This document shows positions 1-5,394 of a stretch of DNA of 5,394 nt, piece by piece (position 1 is the stretch's first letter; each line of letters begins with the position of its first letter). The stretch is from JAVBMO01 sp031552355. GTDB taxonomy: Bacteria > Bacteroidota > Bacteroidia > Bacteroidales > P3. Where the stretch lies: NCBI GenBank assembly GCA_031552355.1, contig JAVBMO010000144.1, forward strand, positions 1 to 5,394, read 5' to 3'. The position numbers were made by a program, and so were the translations under genes. The notes under the pieces were generated by a model. The model saw nothing but the letters and a program-made list of their open reading frames with translations. It did no database searches and was not told the DNA's origin.

Positions 1-427
1 CGTTTCCATAAGCGTGGATACCTAATTTTTTGCCTTTCAATTCAGCACCTGTTCCTGATTGGAATGTGTTACGAGCCATATACCCCATCATACCCAATGC
101 CAATTAGGCAACGGCATGAGAGTTTTGTCCGGGTGTGTTCATGGCCACAATGCCACGGGCTGTACAAGCTGCTAAATCCAAGTTATCGAAACCGGCACCG
201 GCACGAACCACAATTTTTAAATTCTTAGCGGCATCTACCACTTCTTTTGTCACTTTGTCTGAACGTACAATCAAAGCATCCACATCAGCCACTGCTTTGT
301 AGAAATCGTTCACATCGGTGTATTTTTCAAGCAAGCACAATTCGTTACCTGCATCTTCAACTATTTTTCTTATACCGTCCACTGCAGCCTTGGCAAATGG
401 TTTATCGGTAGCTACTAATACTTTCAT
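1..427 (-). pseudogene. serA: D-3-phosphoglycerate dehydrogenase, N-terminal part, interrupted by an in-frame TAA
   Basis: SerA oxidises 3-phosphoglycerate with NAD to 3-phosphohydroxypyruvate, the first step of cytoplasmic serine synthesis; SerC takes the next step. The ATG at 425-427 opens a protein with the D-2-hydroxyacid dehydrogenase signature VRAGAGFDNLDLAA at residues 74-87 and NTPGQNSHAVA at 97-107. Codon 108 is TAA (104-106). The same frame then continues without another stop to the window edge for 34 codons: LALGMMGYMARN, then LKGKKLGIHAYGN, the start of the NAD-binding fold. Relatives read AVAEL here, so one change, GAA to TAA (a c-to-a change at position 106 on the plus strand), explains the break. 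No frameshift is needed. The catalytic half lies outside the window. The break may be a real nonsense mutation or a sequence error. Restart at the Met codons 113/114 is possible but would lose the substrate-binding N-terminus. Identity is very likely; pseudogene status is uncertain. Confidence 0.85.
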
Positions 428-433
428 ATTGTT

Positions 434-480
434 GTTTAACTGTTTAGTTGTTTAATCGTTTAACTATTGTTTAGTTGTTG
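434..480. repeat. Array of degenerate 8-base repeats (GTTTAAYT type), downstream flank of the four-helix-bundle gene
   Basis: Read on the plus strand this is a near-perfect 8-base register: GTTTAACT, GTTTAGTT, GTTTAATC, GTTTAACT, a 3-base slip (ATT), then GTTTAGTT and a partial GTTG. It fills the gap between the four-helix-bundle gene and serA. The array overlaps the 3' end of the four-helix-bundle gene, whose stop codon (471-473) lies inside a repeat unit. Bases 432-456 are an imperfect inverted copy of 846-870 (21 of 25 positions pair), so this flank can pair with the other one in RNA or in single-stranded DNA. I see no TAnnTTTG promoter box for serA in it. Confidence 0.8.
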
Positions 481-845
481 ACCCGTTTTAATTGAGAATT
501 ACGCAAAGCATTTAATTTATTTGAAAGTTCAATAATCAAAACTTTTATTGTCTCAAATTGATTATCATCTATGTAATTCAAATCTTTAGATGTTATTATC
601 TGACAATATACTTCCATTAACGAACCGTACGCTATTTCTGTAAATCTACATTGTTCTTTTGCTGAAAAACGTGATGTTCCTTCTGCTATATTAGATGTAA
701 TTGATACTGATGCCCGTTGTATTTGTTGGGTTATCGCATACCGTTCTTCTGCAGGAAACATTTTTGTCATCCCGTAAATTTCTTTTACAAAAAGACGTGC
801 TTTCTGCCAAACATCTAATTTTTCAAAAGCAAATTCATGTTGCAT
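471..845 (-). CDS. Four-helix-bundle protein of the S23/23S rRNA intervening-sequence family
   Basis: This 124-residue protein carries the family hallmarks: FEKLDVWQKA at residues 7-16, QIQRASVSITSNIAEG at 41-56 and YGSLMEVYCQI at 73-83. These fit a compact four-helix bundle, and the length is typical. Relatives were first found in insertions within 23S rRNA genes; the Avd accessory protein of diversity-generating retroelements has the same fold. The cellular role of free-standing copies is not established, and I do not assign one. The start is ATG 843-845. A TTG three codons upstream adds only residues encoded by the flanking repeat. The gene sits between serC and serA, where Bacteroidota usually have the two side by side, with about 44 bases on each side. 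Both flanks are 8-base repeat arrays in opposite orientation, and the last codons (VNN and stop) run into one of them. This looks like an inserted cassette. No rRNA or reverse transcriptase is in the window. Confidence 0.85.
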   Translation of the reverse strand: MQHEFAFEKLDVWQKARLFVKEIYGMTKMFPAEERYAITQQIQRASVSITSNIAEGTSRFSAKEQCRFTEIAYGSLMEVYCQIITSKDLNYIDDNQFETIKVLIIELSNKLNALRNSQLKRVNN

Positions 846-876
846 TTCAAACAATTAAACAGTTCAACAATTAAAC
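845..876. repeat. Array of degenerate 8-base repeats, upstream flank of the four-helix-bundle gene (inverted relative to 434-480)
   Basis: On the minus strand the units read GTTTAATT (869-876), GTTGAACT (861-868), GTTTAATT (853-860) and a weak GTTTGAAA (845-852). This is the same 8-base motif as at 434-480, in opposite orientation, placed directly before the ATG of the four-helix-bundle gene. Bases 846-870 pair with 432-456 at 21 of 25 positions, and this long-range stem would enclose the entire reading frame. The array begins right after the serC terminator hairpin and supplies part of its T-rich tail. Confidence 0.75.
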
Positions 877-906
877 AAAAGTTGAATGCTTACGCATTCA
901 ACTTTT
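877..906 (-). terminator. Intrinsic terminator of serC, with the serC stop codon in the hairpin loop
   Basis: There is a perfect 13-bp inverted repeat: 877-889 pairs with 894-906, leaving a 4-base loop at 890-893. The core is GTTGAATGC/GCATTCAAC, flanked by A/T pairs. On the minus strand the stem ends in TTTT and runs into GTTTAATTG, a U-rich tail. The serC stop codon (TAA, 890-892) is in the loop, so the upstream arm is serC coding sequence. GC content of the stem is modest, so termination may be partial. That would matter, because the four-helix-bundle gene and serA lie downstream with no clear promoter of their own. Confidence 0.6.
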
Positions 907-1969
907 CAAATTCTTGCATACATTCTACCAAAGCTTGAACGCTTTCTTTTGGACAAGCATTATAAGTAGAAGCACGGAAACCACCTACTGAACGGTGTCC
1001 TTTAATACCAACCATGCCGCGTTCTTTAGCAAATGCCATGAAAGCTTCTTCTTTGTCTTCAAAGCCTTTGTTCATAACAAAGCAGATATTCATCAACGAA
1101 CGGTCTTCTTTTTCTGCAGTTCCGATAAACATTTTGTTGCGGTCAATTTCGTTGTACAATAAAGCTGCTTTTTCAACATTCATTTTGTACATACCGTTAA
1201 CGCCACCATTGGCTTTTACCCATTTCAAAGTTTCGTTCATGATTAAAATAGGGAAAACTGGAGGAGTATTGAACATAGAATCTTCTTTGATATGAGTTCT
1301 ATAGTCAACCATAGTAGGAATAGTGCGAGAAACTTTTCCTAACAAATCTTCACGAACAATAACAAAAGTAACCCCTGCAGTACCCACATTTTTTTGAGCA
1401 CCACCGTAGATAAGGCCGTATTTGGTTACATCAACAGGGCGGCTCATAATGTCAGAAGACATATCGGCAACCAAGGTAACAGGGCTATCAAGATCTGTAT
1501 GGATTTCAGTTCCGTAGATAGTGTTATTTGTTGTGATATGGAAATAATCAGCATCTTTAGGAATTTCGTATCCTTTTGGAACATAGGTAAAGTTTTTGTC
1601 AGACGAAGAAGCCACTTTAACGGCTTTGTCGCCGAAACATAATTTAGCTTCAGCAAAAGCTTTCTTTGCCCAAACACCTGTTTCCAAGTAAGCAGCTTTG
1701 TTTTCCAACAAGTTGAAAGGAACCATCATAAATTGAGTGCTGGCACCACCACCTACAAAAATTACTTTGTAGTTATCAGGAATGTTTAACAATTCTCTCC
1801 AAAGGCTTTCGCATTCAGCCATAGTTGATTCCCAATCTTTGGTACGGTGAGAAATTTCAATAACAGACATTCCTGAACCTTTGAAGTCTTTCAAAGCTTC
1901 GATTCCGGCTTCTACTGCCGATTTTGGTAAAACGCAAGGGCCTGCGTTAAAGTTATGTACTTTTTTCAT
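890..1969 (-). CDS. serC: Phosphoserine aminotransferase
   Basis: This PLP-dependent enzyme transfers an amino group from glutamate to 3-phosphohydroxypyruvate, giving phosphoserine, the second step of serine synthesis; in some bacteria it also acts in pyridoxal phosphate synthesis. The 359-residue protein has full family length. Visible landmarks are NFNAGP at 7-12, GGGAS at 73-77 (phosphate-binding loop), W100 in ETGVWAKKA, the TNNTIYGTE stretch at 147-155, DMSSDI at 169-174 and the PLP lysine K193 in GGAQKN. NTPPVF at 234-239 and GHRSVGGFRAS at 324-334 bind substrate and cofactor. The start is ATG 1967-1969, preceded by an A/T-rich leader without a Shine-Dalgarno sequence. It is first in a serC, four-helix-bundle gene, serA order and is followed directly by a terminator-like hairpin. 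A candidate promoter lies about 75 bases upstream. Nothing in the reading frame looks damaged. Confidence 0.97.
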   Translation of the reverse strand: MKKVHNFNAGPCVLPKSAVEAGIEALKDFKGSGMSVIEISHRTKDWESTMAECESLWRELLNIPDNYKVIFVGGGASTQFMMVPFNLLENKAAYLETGVWAKKAFAEAKLCFGDKAVKVASSSDKNFTYVPKGYEIPKDADYFHITTNNTIYGTEIHTDLDSPVTLVADMSSDIMSRPVDVTKYGLIYGGAQKNVGTAGVTFVIVREDLLGKVSRTIPTMVDYRTHIKEDSMFNTPPVFPILIMNETLKWVKANGGVNGMYKMNVEKAALLYNEIDRNKMFIGTAEKEDRSLMNICFVMNKGFEDKEEAFMAFAKERGMVGIKGHRSVGGFRASTYNACPKESVQALVECMQEFEKLNA

Positions 1970-2012
1970 GTTAATTTAATTTTTTTAATTGGTTGCTAAT
2001 GAATTTGTTTTG

Positions 2013-2034
2013 TAACAGATTTTAGTGTCTGTTA
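2013..2034 (-). promoter_or_regulatory. Small hairpin in the presumed serC leader
   Basis: TAACAGA (2013-2019) and TCTGTTA (2028-2034) form a perfect 7-bp inverted repeat around an 8-base spacer. It lies between the candidate promoter and the serC start, so it would be in the 5' untranslated region. It could be an RNA hairpin or a dimeric regulator site near the transcription start. It is short and may be coincidental. Confidence 0.3.
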
Positions 2035-2041
2035 TGTAGGG

Positions 2042-2049
2042 CAAATATA
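2042..2049 (-). promoter_or_regulatory. Candidate Bacteroidota -7 promoter box for serC
   Basis: The minus strand reads TATATTTG, a full match to the Bacteroidota -7 consensus TAnnTTTG. A T-run (minus strand, near 2068-2073) stands roughly where the -33 TTTG box is expected but lacks the G. Transcription from here would give a leader of roughly 65-70 bases before the serC ATG, which makes this the preferred serC promoter over the identical box at 2325-2332. Confidence 0.45.
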
Positions 2050-2204
2050 GGACTTATTTTCTAATTAAAAAATGGAAATGAAGATTTTAGCAACATTCTT
2101 TTATTTCTTTTAAAAATATATTTCTTATTCTTTTGGAAAAATACTGTAATAAATTGGATGTTATATGTTTATATGAGGTTGGCTGATTCTACTTTGACAA
2201 AAGA

Positions 2205-2224
2205 ATTCAAATAAATATTTGAAT
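2205..2224. repeat. 8-bp inverted repeat, possible operator
   Basis: ATTCAAAT (2205-2212) and its exact reverse complement ATTTGAAT (2217-2224) are separated by 4 bases. It lies upstream of the preferred serC promoter box, between the two TATATTTG boxes. The symmetry would suit a dimeric regulator, but it is pure A/T apart from two bases, and such palindromes arise easily in AT-rich DNA. Confidence 0.25.
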
Positions 2225-2324
2225 ATCCTTTATTCTTAGTAATAGATGAAGTTAAAAAATAAATCGAAGTATTTGTGTGATAATAAATGGATTAATATCC
2301 TGTAACGGTTAAGTATTTAAGCTG

Positions 2325-2332
2325 CAAATATA
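2325..2332 (-). promoter_or_regulatory. Second TATATTTG box, possible distal serC promoter
   Basis: This is an exact copy of the box at 2042-2049, extended to the 9-base match GCAAATATA on the plus strand (2324-2332 and 2041-2049). It lies just downstream (in the minus direction) of the nucleotidyltransferase terminator, where a new transcript could start. No TTTG stands at the right distance upstream, and the leader would be about 350 bases, so it is weaker as a promoter call. Confidence 0.25.
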
Positions 2333-2357
2333 CTTATGTATATCTATTAAATGGATG

Positions 2358-2402
2358 AAAAACGAAGAAGCCTGAGAATTTGGAAAAATTCGCAGGCTTC
2401 TT
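2358..2402 (-). terminator. Intrinsic terminator of the pepE-nucleotidyltransferase unit
   Basis: A 10-bp stem (2365-2374 with 2393-2402, core GAAGCCTG/CAGGCTTC) is topped, after one mismatch, by a further 6 bp (2376-2381 with 2386-2391) and a 4-base loop. On the minus strand it is followed after CG by a run of five T (2358-2362). It sits about 20 bases past the nucleotidyltransferase stop codon. A T-rich stretch on the other side could let it also work on the plus strand, but no plus-strand gene needs it. Confidence 0.85.
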
Positions 2403-2422
2403 TTGTAAAAAATAATTAGGAT

Positions 2423-3337
2423 TTATCCCCACAAATTTTCAGGATAAATACTTTGACAAATAAGGTTTGACAAACGTTTTTGGACATCTTCACGGTCTTC
2501 TTTGTAGGTTACGCCAAACCATTCTGAATCGGATTCAATGACTTTCATGCGAACTTCTTTGGACGAAACCAAAGCATTGACAGCTGAAGGGATATAAAAC
2601 TCCGATTTCAGTTGGCTGCCGTCTTTCTTCAGAAATTCAATGAATAACTGTTCGCTGTATTGGAAATAATCGGGCGTAAATCCCAAAAAATTCATGGAAA
2701 CAATGGTATTGTCGGCTAAAGCTACTTTTTGTCCGGCAGCATTCAGTCCGTAAATGGCATCCTGTTCACGTTGTATTTGAGTATGTTCTTCTATGGATTG
2801 GATATAAGATTGAGCGTCAATCTGGCAAACCCCACGTGAAACGGTTCCGTTTTCAGACAAGGTATTTTTCAGTTGATAACCTACCAAACAGTATTCTTTG
2901 GCTTGCATATTGCGCAATTGCTTGGCAATTTGCTTAAAAGCGTCCATTCCGTAGAAATCATCGGCATTGATAATGGCGAAAGGCTCGTTGATAGCCTCTT
3001 TTGCCATTAAAACAGCATGGTTGGTTCCCCATGGTTTTTCGCGTCCCTCGGGAACAGAAAAACCTGACGGCAATTTATCCAATTCCTGAAAAACATATTC
3101 CACTTTGATTTTATTGTTAAAACGGCCTTCATTGAAAACGCCTTTAAAATCATTTTCAAAGTTTTTGCGGATTACAAAAACCACTTTGTTAAAACCGGCT
3201 CTGATGGCATCGTAAACAGAATAATCGAGAATGGCTTCTTTGTTGGGGCCAATTCCGTCCATTTGTTTCAAGCTGCCATAGCGGCTGCCCATACCGGCTG
3301 CCAATACCAATAACGTAATATCTTTTTCGTTCGACAT
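2423..3337 (-). CDS. Sugar-phosphate nucleotidyltransferase-like protein
   Basis: This 304-residue protein has a nucleotidyltransferase fold of the sugar-nucleotide pyrophosphorylase type, which joins an NTP to a sugar 1-phosphate and releases pyrophosphate. The signature LAAGMGSRYG at residues 12-21 is the nucleotide-binding loop, with K24 just after it. KPWGTNHAVL at 101-110 fits the base and sugar-contact region, NADDFYG at 124-130 is the metal-binding loop, and MNFLGF is at 215-220. GVTYKEDREDVQKRL at 275-289 resembles the C-terminal part of such enzymes. The substrate cannot be read from sequence; a role in sugar activation or cell-wall sugar recycling is only a guess. The start is ATG 3335-3337, whose A is the last base of the pepE stop codon (TAATG), which implies coupled translation. 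A strong terminator follows about 20 bases after the stop. Confidence 0.85.
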   Translation of the reverse strand: MSNEKDITLLVLAAGMGSRYGSLKQMDGIGPNKEAILDYSVYDAIRAGFNKVVFVIRKNFENDFKGVFNEGRFNNKIKVEYVFQELDKLPSGFSVPEGREKPWGTNHAVLMAKEAINEPFAIINADDFYGMDAFKQIAKQLRNMQAKEYCLVGYQLKNTLSENGTVSRGVCQIDAQSYIQSIEEHTQIQREQDAIYGLNAAGQKVALADNTIVSMNFLGFTPDYFQYSEQLFIEFLKKDGSQLKSEFYIPSAVNALVSSKEVRMKVIESDSEWFGVTYKEDREDVQKRLSNLICQSIYPENLWG

Positions 3338-4059
3338 TATGAATTCATTAAGAAATTAATATCTGCATTCAAATCATATTCTTTGGTTTCTTGTCCAAAA
3401 TGGAAAACTTTCATTTTGTTGGGGCGTCCCACCAAGCTAAGTCTTCCTTTTTCCAAAAGCAAAGCAGTAGCTTCGCGGATTCCGGCAACAAAAATGTTTT
3501 GATTCAAGGCAATAAATTCTTTGATTCTGTCATCACGGGTTTCGCCGCCATGTTTTGGGTCGAAAAAGTCGGTGTAGTGAGGGTTTATTTGGAAAGGAAC
3601 CAAGTTCATACAATTGAAACTTGCAGGTTCAATAATAGGCATGTCGTTGGTAGTTTTTAATGTAGGGCCGGCCACATTGGAACCTGCACTCCAACCCATG
3701 TAAGGCATACCTTCCATAGCTCTTTTAGAAATAGCTTCCATCAATTTTTGTTCATGAAGCTGATACACCAAATGGAAAGTATTTCCACCGCCAATGGCAA
3801 CACATTCAGCTTTTTCTACGGCAGCCACAGGATCCGCTTCGTGGTGAATGCTACTTAGTTCAAAGCCCAATTCGTTGTACACTTTTTTTACTTTTTCCTC
3901 ATACACATCGTATCCCATACTCACTCCGGCAAAAGGAATGAATAAAACACGTTTCACATTGTGGCGTTCCAAAAAACTCTTGATAAGTTCTTGGGGCCAT
4001 CCTAAATAGTTTTCTCCGGGATTTGTGGAATTGCTTATCAATAAAAGATTTCTTTTCAT
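3337..4059 (-). CDS. pepE: Peptidase E (Asp-specific dipeptidase, family S51)
   Basis: PepE is a cytoplasmic serine peptidase that hydrolyses dipeptides with N-terminal aspartate. The 240-residue protein aligns by eye with enterobacterial PepE: SNSTNPGENYL near the N-terminus, IPFAGV at 41-46, DPVAA at 76-80, AIGGGNTF at 88-95, GWSAGSNVA at 122-130, TTNDMPI at 136-142, INPHYTD at 158-164 and GETRDDRIKEF at 172-182. The triad is S124, D139 and H161, with the same spacing as Ser120, Asp135 and His157 of the Salmonella enzyme. The start is ATG 4057-4059, which gives the expected MKRNLLLISNS beginning. An upstream in-frame TTG (4090-4092) would add 11 residues that do not look like the family and would lie in the promoter leader. 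The gene overlaps the nucleotidyltransferase start by one base. A candidate promoter lies about 45 bases upstream. Confidence 0.94.
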   Translation of the reverse strand: MKRNLLLISNSTNPGENYLGWPQELIKSFLERHNVKRVLFIPFAGVSMGYDVYEEKVKKVYNELGFELSSIHHEADPVAAVEKAECVAIGGGNTFHLVYQLHEQKLMEAISKRAMEGMPYMGWSAGSNVAGPTLKTTNDMPIIEPASFNCMNLVPFQINPHYTDFFDPKHGGETRDDRIKEFIALNQNIFVAGIREATALLLEKGRLSLVGRPNKMKVFHFGQETKEYDLNADINFLMNS

Positions 4060-4105
4060 GTAGTTTAAGTTATAATTGTTAAATATTTTCAAAGATTTTG
4101 TTTGC

Positions 4106-4137
4106 CAAAATTACGGTTATTTTACCGGATATTCAAT
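4106..4137 (-). promoter_or_regulatory. Candidate Bacteroidota promoter for pepE and the nucleotidyltransferase gene
   Basis: The minus strand has TAATTTTG at 4106-4113, a full match to TAnnTTTG, with ATTG at 4134-4137 (3 of 4 matches to the -33 TTTG), 20 bases away. The -33 element lies inside the last codons of the PgpH-like gene. The leader to the pepE ATG would be about 40 bases. No hairpin terminator separates the PgpH-like gene from pepE, so read-through from upstream is also possible. Confidence 0.45.
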
Positions 4138-5394
4138 ACGAACATGATAAATACTTCTTAATTTCTTTTTCAGGAATTGTTTAATTTGGTCGAGTTCGCG
4201 GAGCGTTATTTTTGAATTCGTGAATTGGTCTTCTTTCAGATAGCCTTCAAAAATACTATCAACCAATTTATCAATATTTTCTTCGTTATGGATTTTCAGG
4301 CTTCGCGAAGCGGCTTCGACACTGTCCACAAGCATTACCACCGCCGTTTCTTTTGAATAGGGGCGAGGGCCGGGATAAGCAAAAGCATTTTCGTCGATAG
4401 GGTCGTTGGGAAACAACGACTTTTGTTTCATGTAAAAAAAGCGGGTTTTGCTGGTTCCGTGGTGCGTTCTTATAAAATCTATGACCTGTTCGGGAAGTTT
4501 GTATTTATAGCCGATTTCAATGCCTTGCAAAACATGATTTTTGATAACAGAGGCGCTTTCTTCGGGCGAAAGTTCGTCGTGAGGATTTAAACCCGTGCTT
4601 TGGTTTTCGATATAAAACATGGGATCGGCAATTTTACCAATGTCGTGGTACAATCCACCAACTCTTGCCAACAAGGCATTGCCTCCAATTTCGTTGATAA
4701 CATCCTCGGCAATATTGGCCACTTGTACCGCATGTTGAAAAGTACCCGGGGCTTTGTTCGACAACTCTCGCAGCAGTTTGTTACCCGTATTCGACAATTC
4801 CATCAAAGAAACTTCAGACACAAAGCCAAATACTTTTTCAAAAATGTAAATCAAAGGGAACGCCATTAGCGTGAGCAGGGCGTTTCCCGAAAAAATCAAA
4901 AATGTGGATAGTTGGAGATTTTTCAAACTTGTGTCCTGAACCAATGTCAAAGCAATGTAGATAAGGGAATAGGTGATGAAAATCACAGCGCTGACTTGGA
5001 AAAATTTAGAACGTTTTCCGAAATTTTCCACGCTTGTAATGGCCATCATGCCGGTAATCAGTTGATAGAAAATGTATTCGAAGCTGTTGGGAACCAAAAA
5101 GCCGATAATAATAATGCTTACCAAATAGATATAAAGCGACACCCGAGAATCGAAAAACACGCGGATGATAATAGGTGCAAGGCACACAGGACTCAAGTAT
5201 AAATAGTCGGGATTTATTTTGACGATAAGCGCCGTGATGGCCACCATCAGCAAAATAAGAAAGAGAATGAATGTAATGTTTCGCGTGCTTTGCAAAATAG
5301 GGTGTTGCAAAAGTTGCAAGAAAAGGAATAAAGCTAAAAAAGCAATGGCAATCAGTAGGAATTGCCCTATCCATGCGTTTTCAAAGGAATAGTT
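4117..5394 (-). CDS. 7TM-HD phosphohydrolase, PgpH-like, C-terminal part (5' end outside the window)
   Basis: The frame is open to the window edge, giving 425 visible residues of a membrane phosphohydrolase; relatives are about 700 residues long, with a periplasmic 7TMR-HDED domain first. Numbering from the window edge, seven hydrophobic segments follow at about 8-30, 40-59, 65-82, 86-102, 106-120, 132-153 and 164-187. They lead into a cytoplasmic HD domain. Putative metal ligands are H221 (PGTFQHAVQVANI), H250/D251 (LYHDIGK), H287 (NHVLQG), H311/H312 (RTHHGT) and D357 (MLVDSVEAASRS). In Firmicutes such proteins (PgpH) hydrolyse the second messenger c-di-AMP; the same activity here is inferred from family only. 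The TTG at 5317-5319 is not the real start, because the first transmembrane helix begins upstream of it. The stop is TAA at 4117-4119, with pepE following after 57 bases. Confidence 0.9.
   Translation of the reverse strand, partial: NYSFENAWIGQFLLIAIAFLALFLFLQLLQHPILQSTRNITFILFLILLMVAITALIVKINPDYLYLSPVCLAPIIIRVFFDSRVSLYIYLVSIIIIGFLVPNSFEYIFYQLITGMMAITSVENFGKRSKFFQVSAVIFITYSLIYIALTLVQDTSLKNLQLSTFLIFSGNALLTLMAFPLIYIFEKVFGFVSEVSLMELSNTGNKLLRELSNKAPGTFQHAVQVANIAEDVINEIGGNALLARVGGLYHDIGKIADPMFYIENQSTGLNPHDELSPEESASVIKNHVLQGIEIGYKYKLPEQVIDFIRTHHGTSKTRFFYMKQKSLFPNDPIDENAFAYPGPRPYSKETAVVMLVDSVEAASRSLKIHNEENIDKLVDSIFEGYLKEDQFTNSKITLRELDQIKQFLKKKLRSIYHVRIEYPVK

Larger units (their letters stand above)
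1970..2422. other. Gene-free AT-rich intergenic region between the nucleotidyltransferase gene and serC
   Basis: About 450 bases hold no credible reading frame; the longest ATG-led stretch I noted on the plus strand (from 2173) is only 13 codons. The region contains the terminator of the upstream gene, two TATATTTG boxes facing serC, an 8-bp inverted repeat and a small hairpin in the presumed serC leader. I recognise no tRNA, riboswitch or known small RNA. Both flanking genes are on the minus strand, so this is where transcription of serC must restart. Confidence 0.7.

Noticed and set aside
104..106. Reassignment of UAA as a sense codon, or a frameshift, to explain the serA stop
   Set aside because: serC, the four-helix-bundle gene, the nucleotidyltransferase, pepE and the PgpH-like gene all end at TAA with expected lengths, so UAA is a stop here. 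SerA homology continues in the same frame, so no frameshift is needed.
434..480. CRISPR array
   Set aside because: The repeats are 8 bases, tandem without spacers, and degenerate.
471..845. Diversity-generating retroelement accessory gene (avd)
   Set aside because: No reverse transcriptase, template repeat or variable repeat is visible in the window; only the fold family is shared.
846..854. TTG start giving a three-residue longer four-helix-bundle protein
   Set aside because: The ATG at 843-845 gives the normal family N-terminus, and the extra codons are flanking repeat sequence.
428..889. 23S rRNA intervening sequence in an rRNA operon
   Set aside because: No rRNA sequence flanks the cassette; the neighbours are serC and serA.
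4060..4092. TTG start giving an 11-residue longer PepE
   Set aside because: The extension does not resemble PepE N-termini, which begin M-K-R/L followed by LLLxSNS, and it lies in the promoter leader.
1014..5202. Plus-strand reading frames of about 80-100 codons inside serC, pepE and the PgpH-like gene
   Set aside because: Each lies opposite a well-supported minus-strand gene, has no recognisable protein features, and is best explained as a shadow of that gene's codon usage.
5317..5319. TTG as the start of the PgpH-like gene
   Set aside because: The frame is open upstream to the window edge and encodes a transmembrane helix there, giving the expected seven segments.

Overview
The window reads as a chromosomal segment of a Bacteroidota genome, probably Bacteroidales. 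It is AT-rich, its starts lack Shine-Dalgarno sequences, it has TAnnTTTG-like promoter boxes, and its SerC, SerA and nucleotidyltransferase proteins are Bacteroidota-like. This assignment comes from recognition, not from a search. All genes lie on the minus strand, so transcription runs from high to low coordinates.

Right part (2423-5394). First comes the C-terminal portion of a 7TM-HD phosphohydrolase related to PgpH (c-di-AMP phosphodiesterase family), cut by the window edge. A candidate promoter at its very end is followed by pepE (peptidase E, S51) and a sugar-phosphate-type nucleotidyltransferase. These two genes overlap by one base (TAATG) and are probably translationally coupled. A strong intrinsic terminator (2358-2402) closes this unit.

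Middle (1970-2422). This is a gene-free AT-rich stretch of about 450 bases. It holds the terminator, two identical TATATTTG promoter-like boxes, an 8-bp inverted repeat and a small leader hairpin ahead of serC.

Left part (1-1969). serC (phosphoserine aminotransferase, complete) and serA (phosphoglycerate dehydrogenase, 5' part only) form the usual serine-biosynthesis pair. They are separated by a cassette of about 460 bases that encodes a four-helix-bundle (S23/IVS-type) protein. The cassette gene is bracketed by arrays of degenerate 8-base repeats (GTTTAAYT type) in opposite orientation, so the two flanks can base-pair across the whole gene. serC ends in a hairpin that holds its stop codon in the loop and is followed by a T-run, which looks like an intrinsic terminator ahead of the cassette.

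serA carries an in-frame TAA at codon 108, exactly where the family has a conserved Glu, and clear homology continues in the same frame to the window edge. The four-helix-bundle cassette and the interrupted serA are the two observations most worth a second look.
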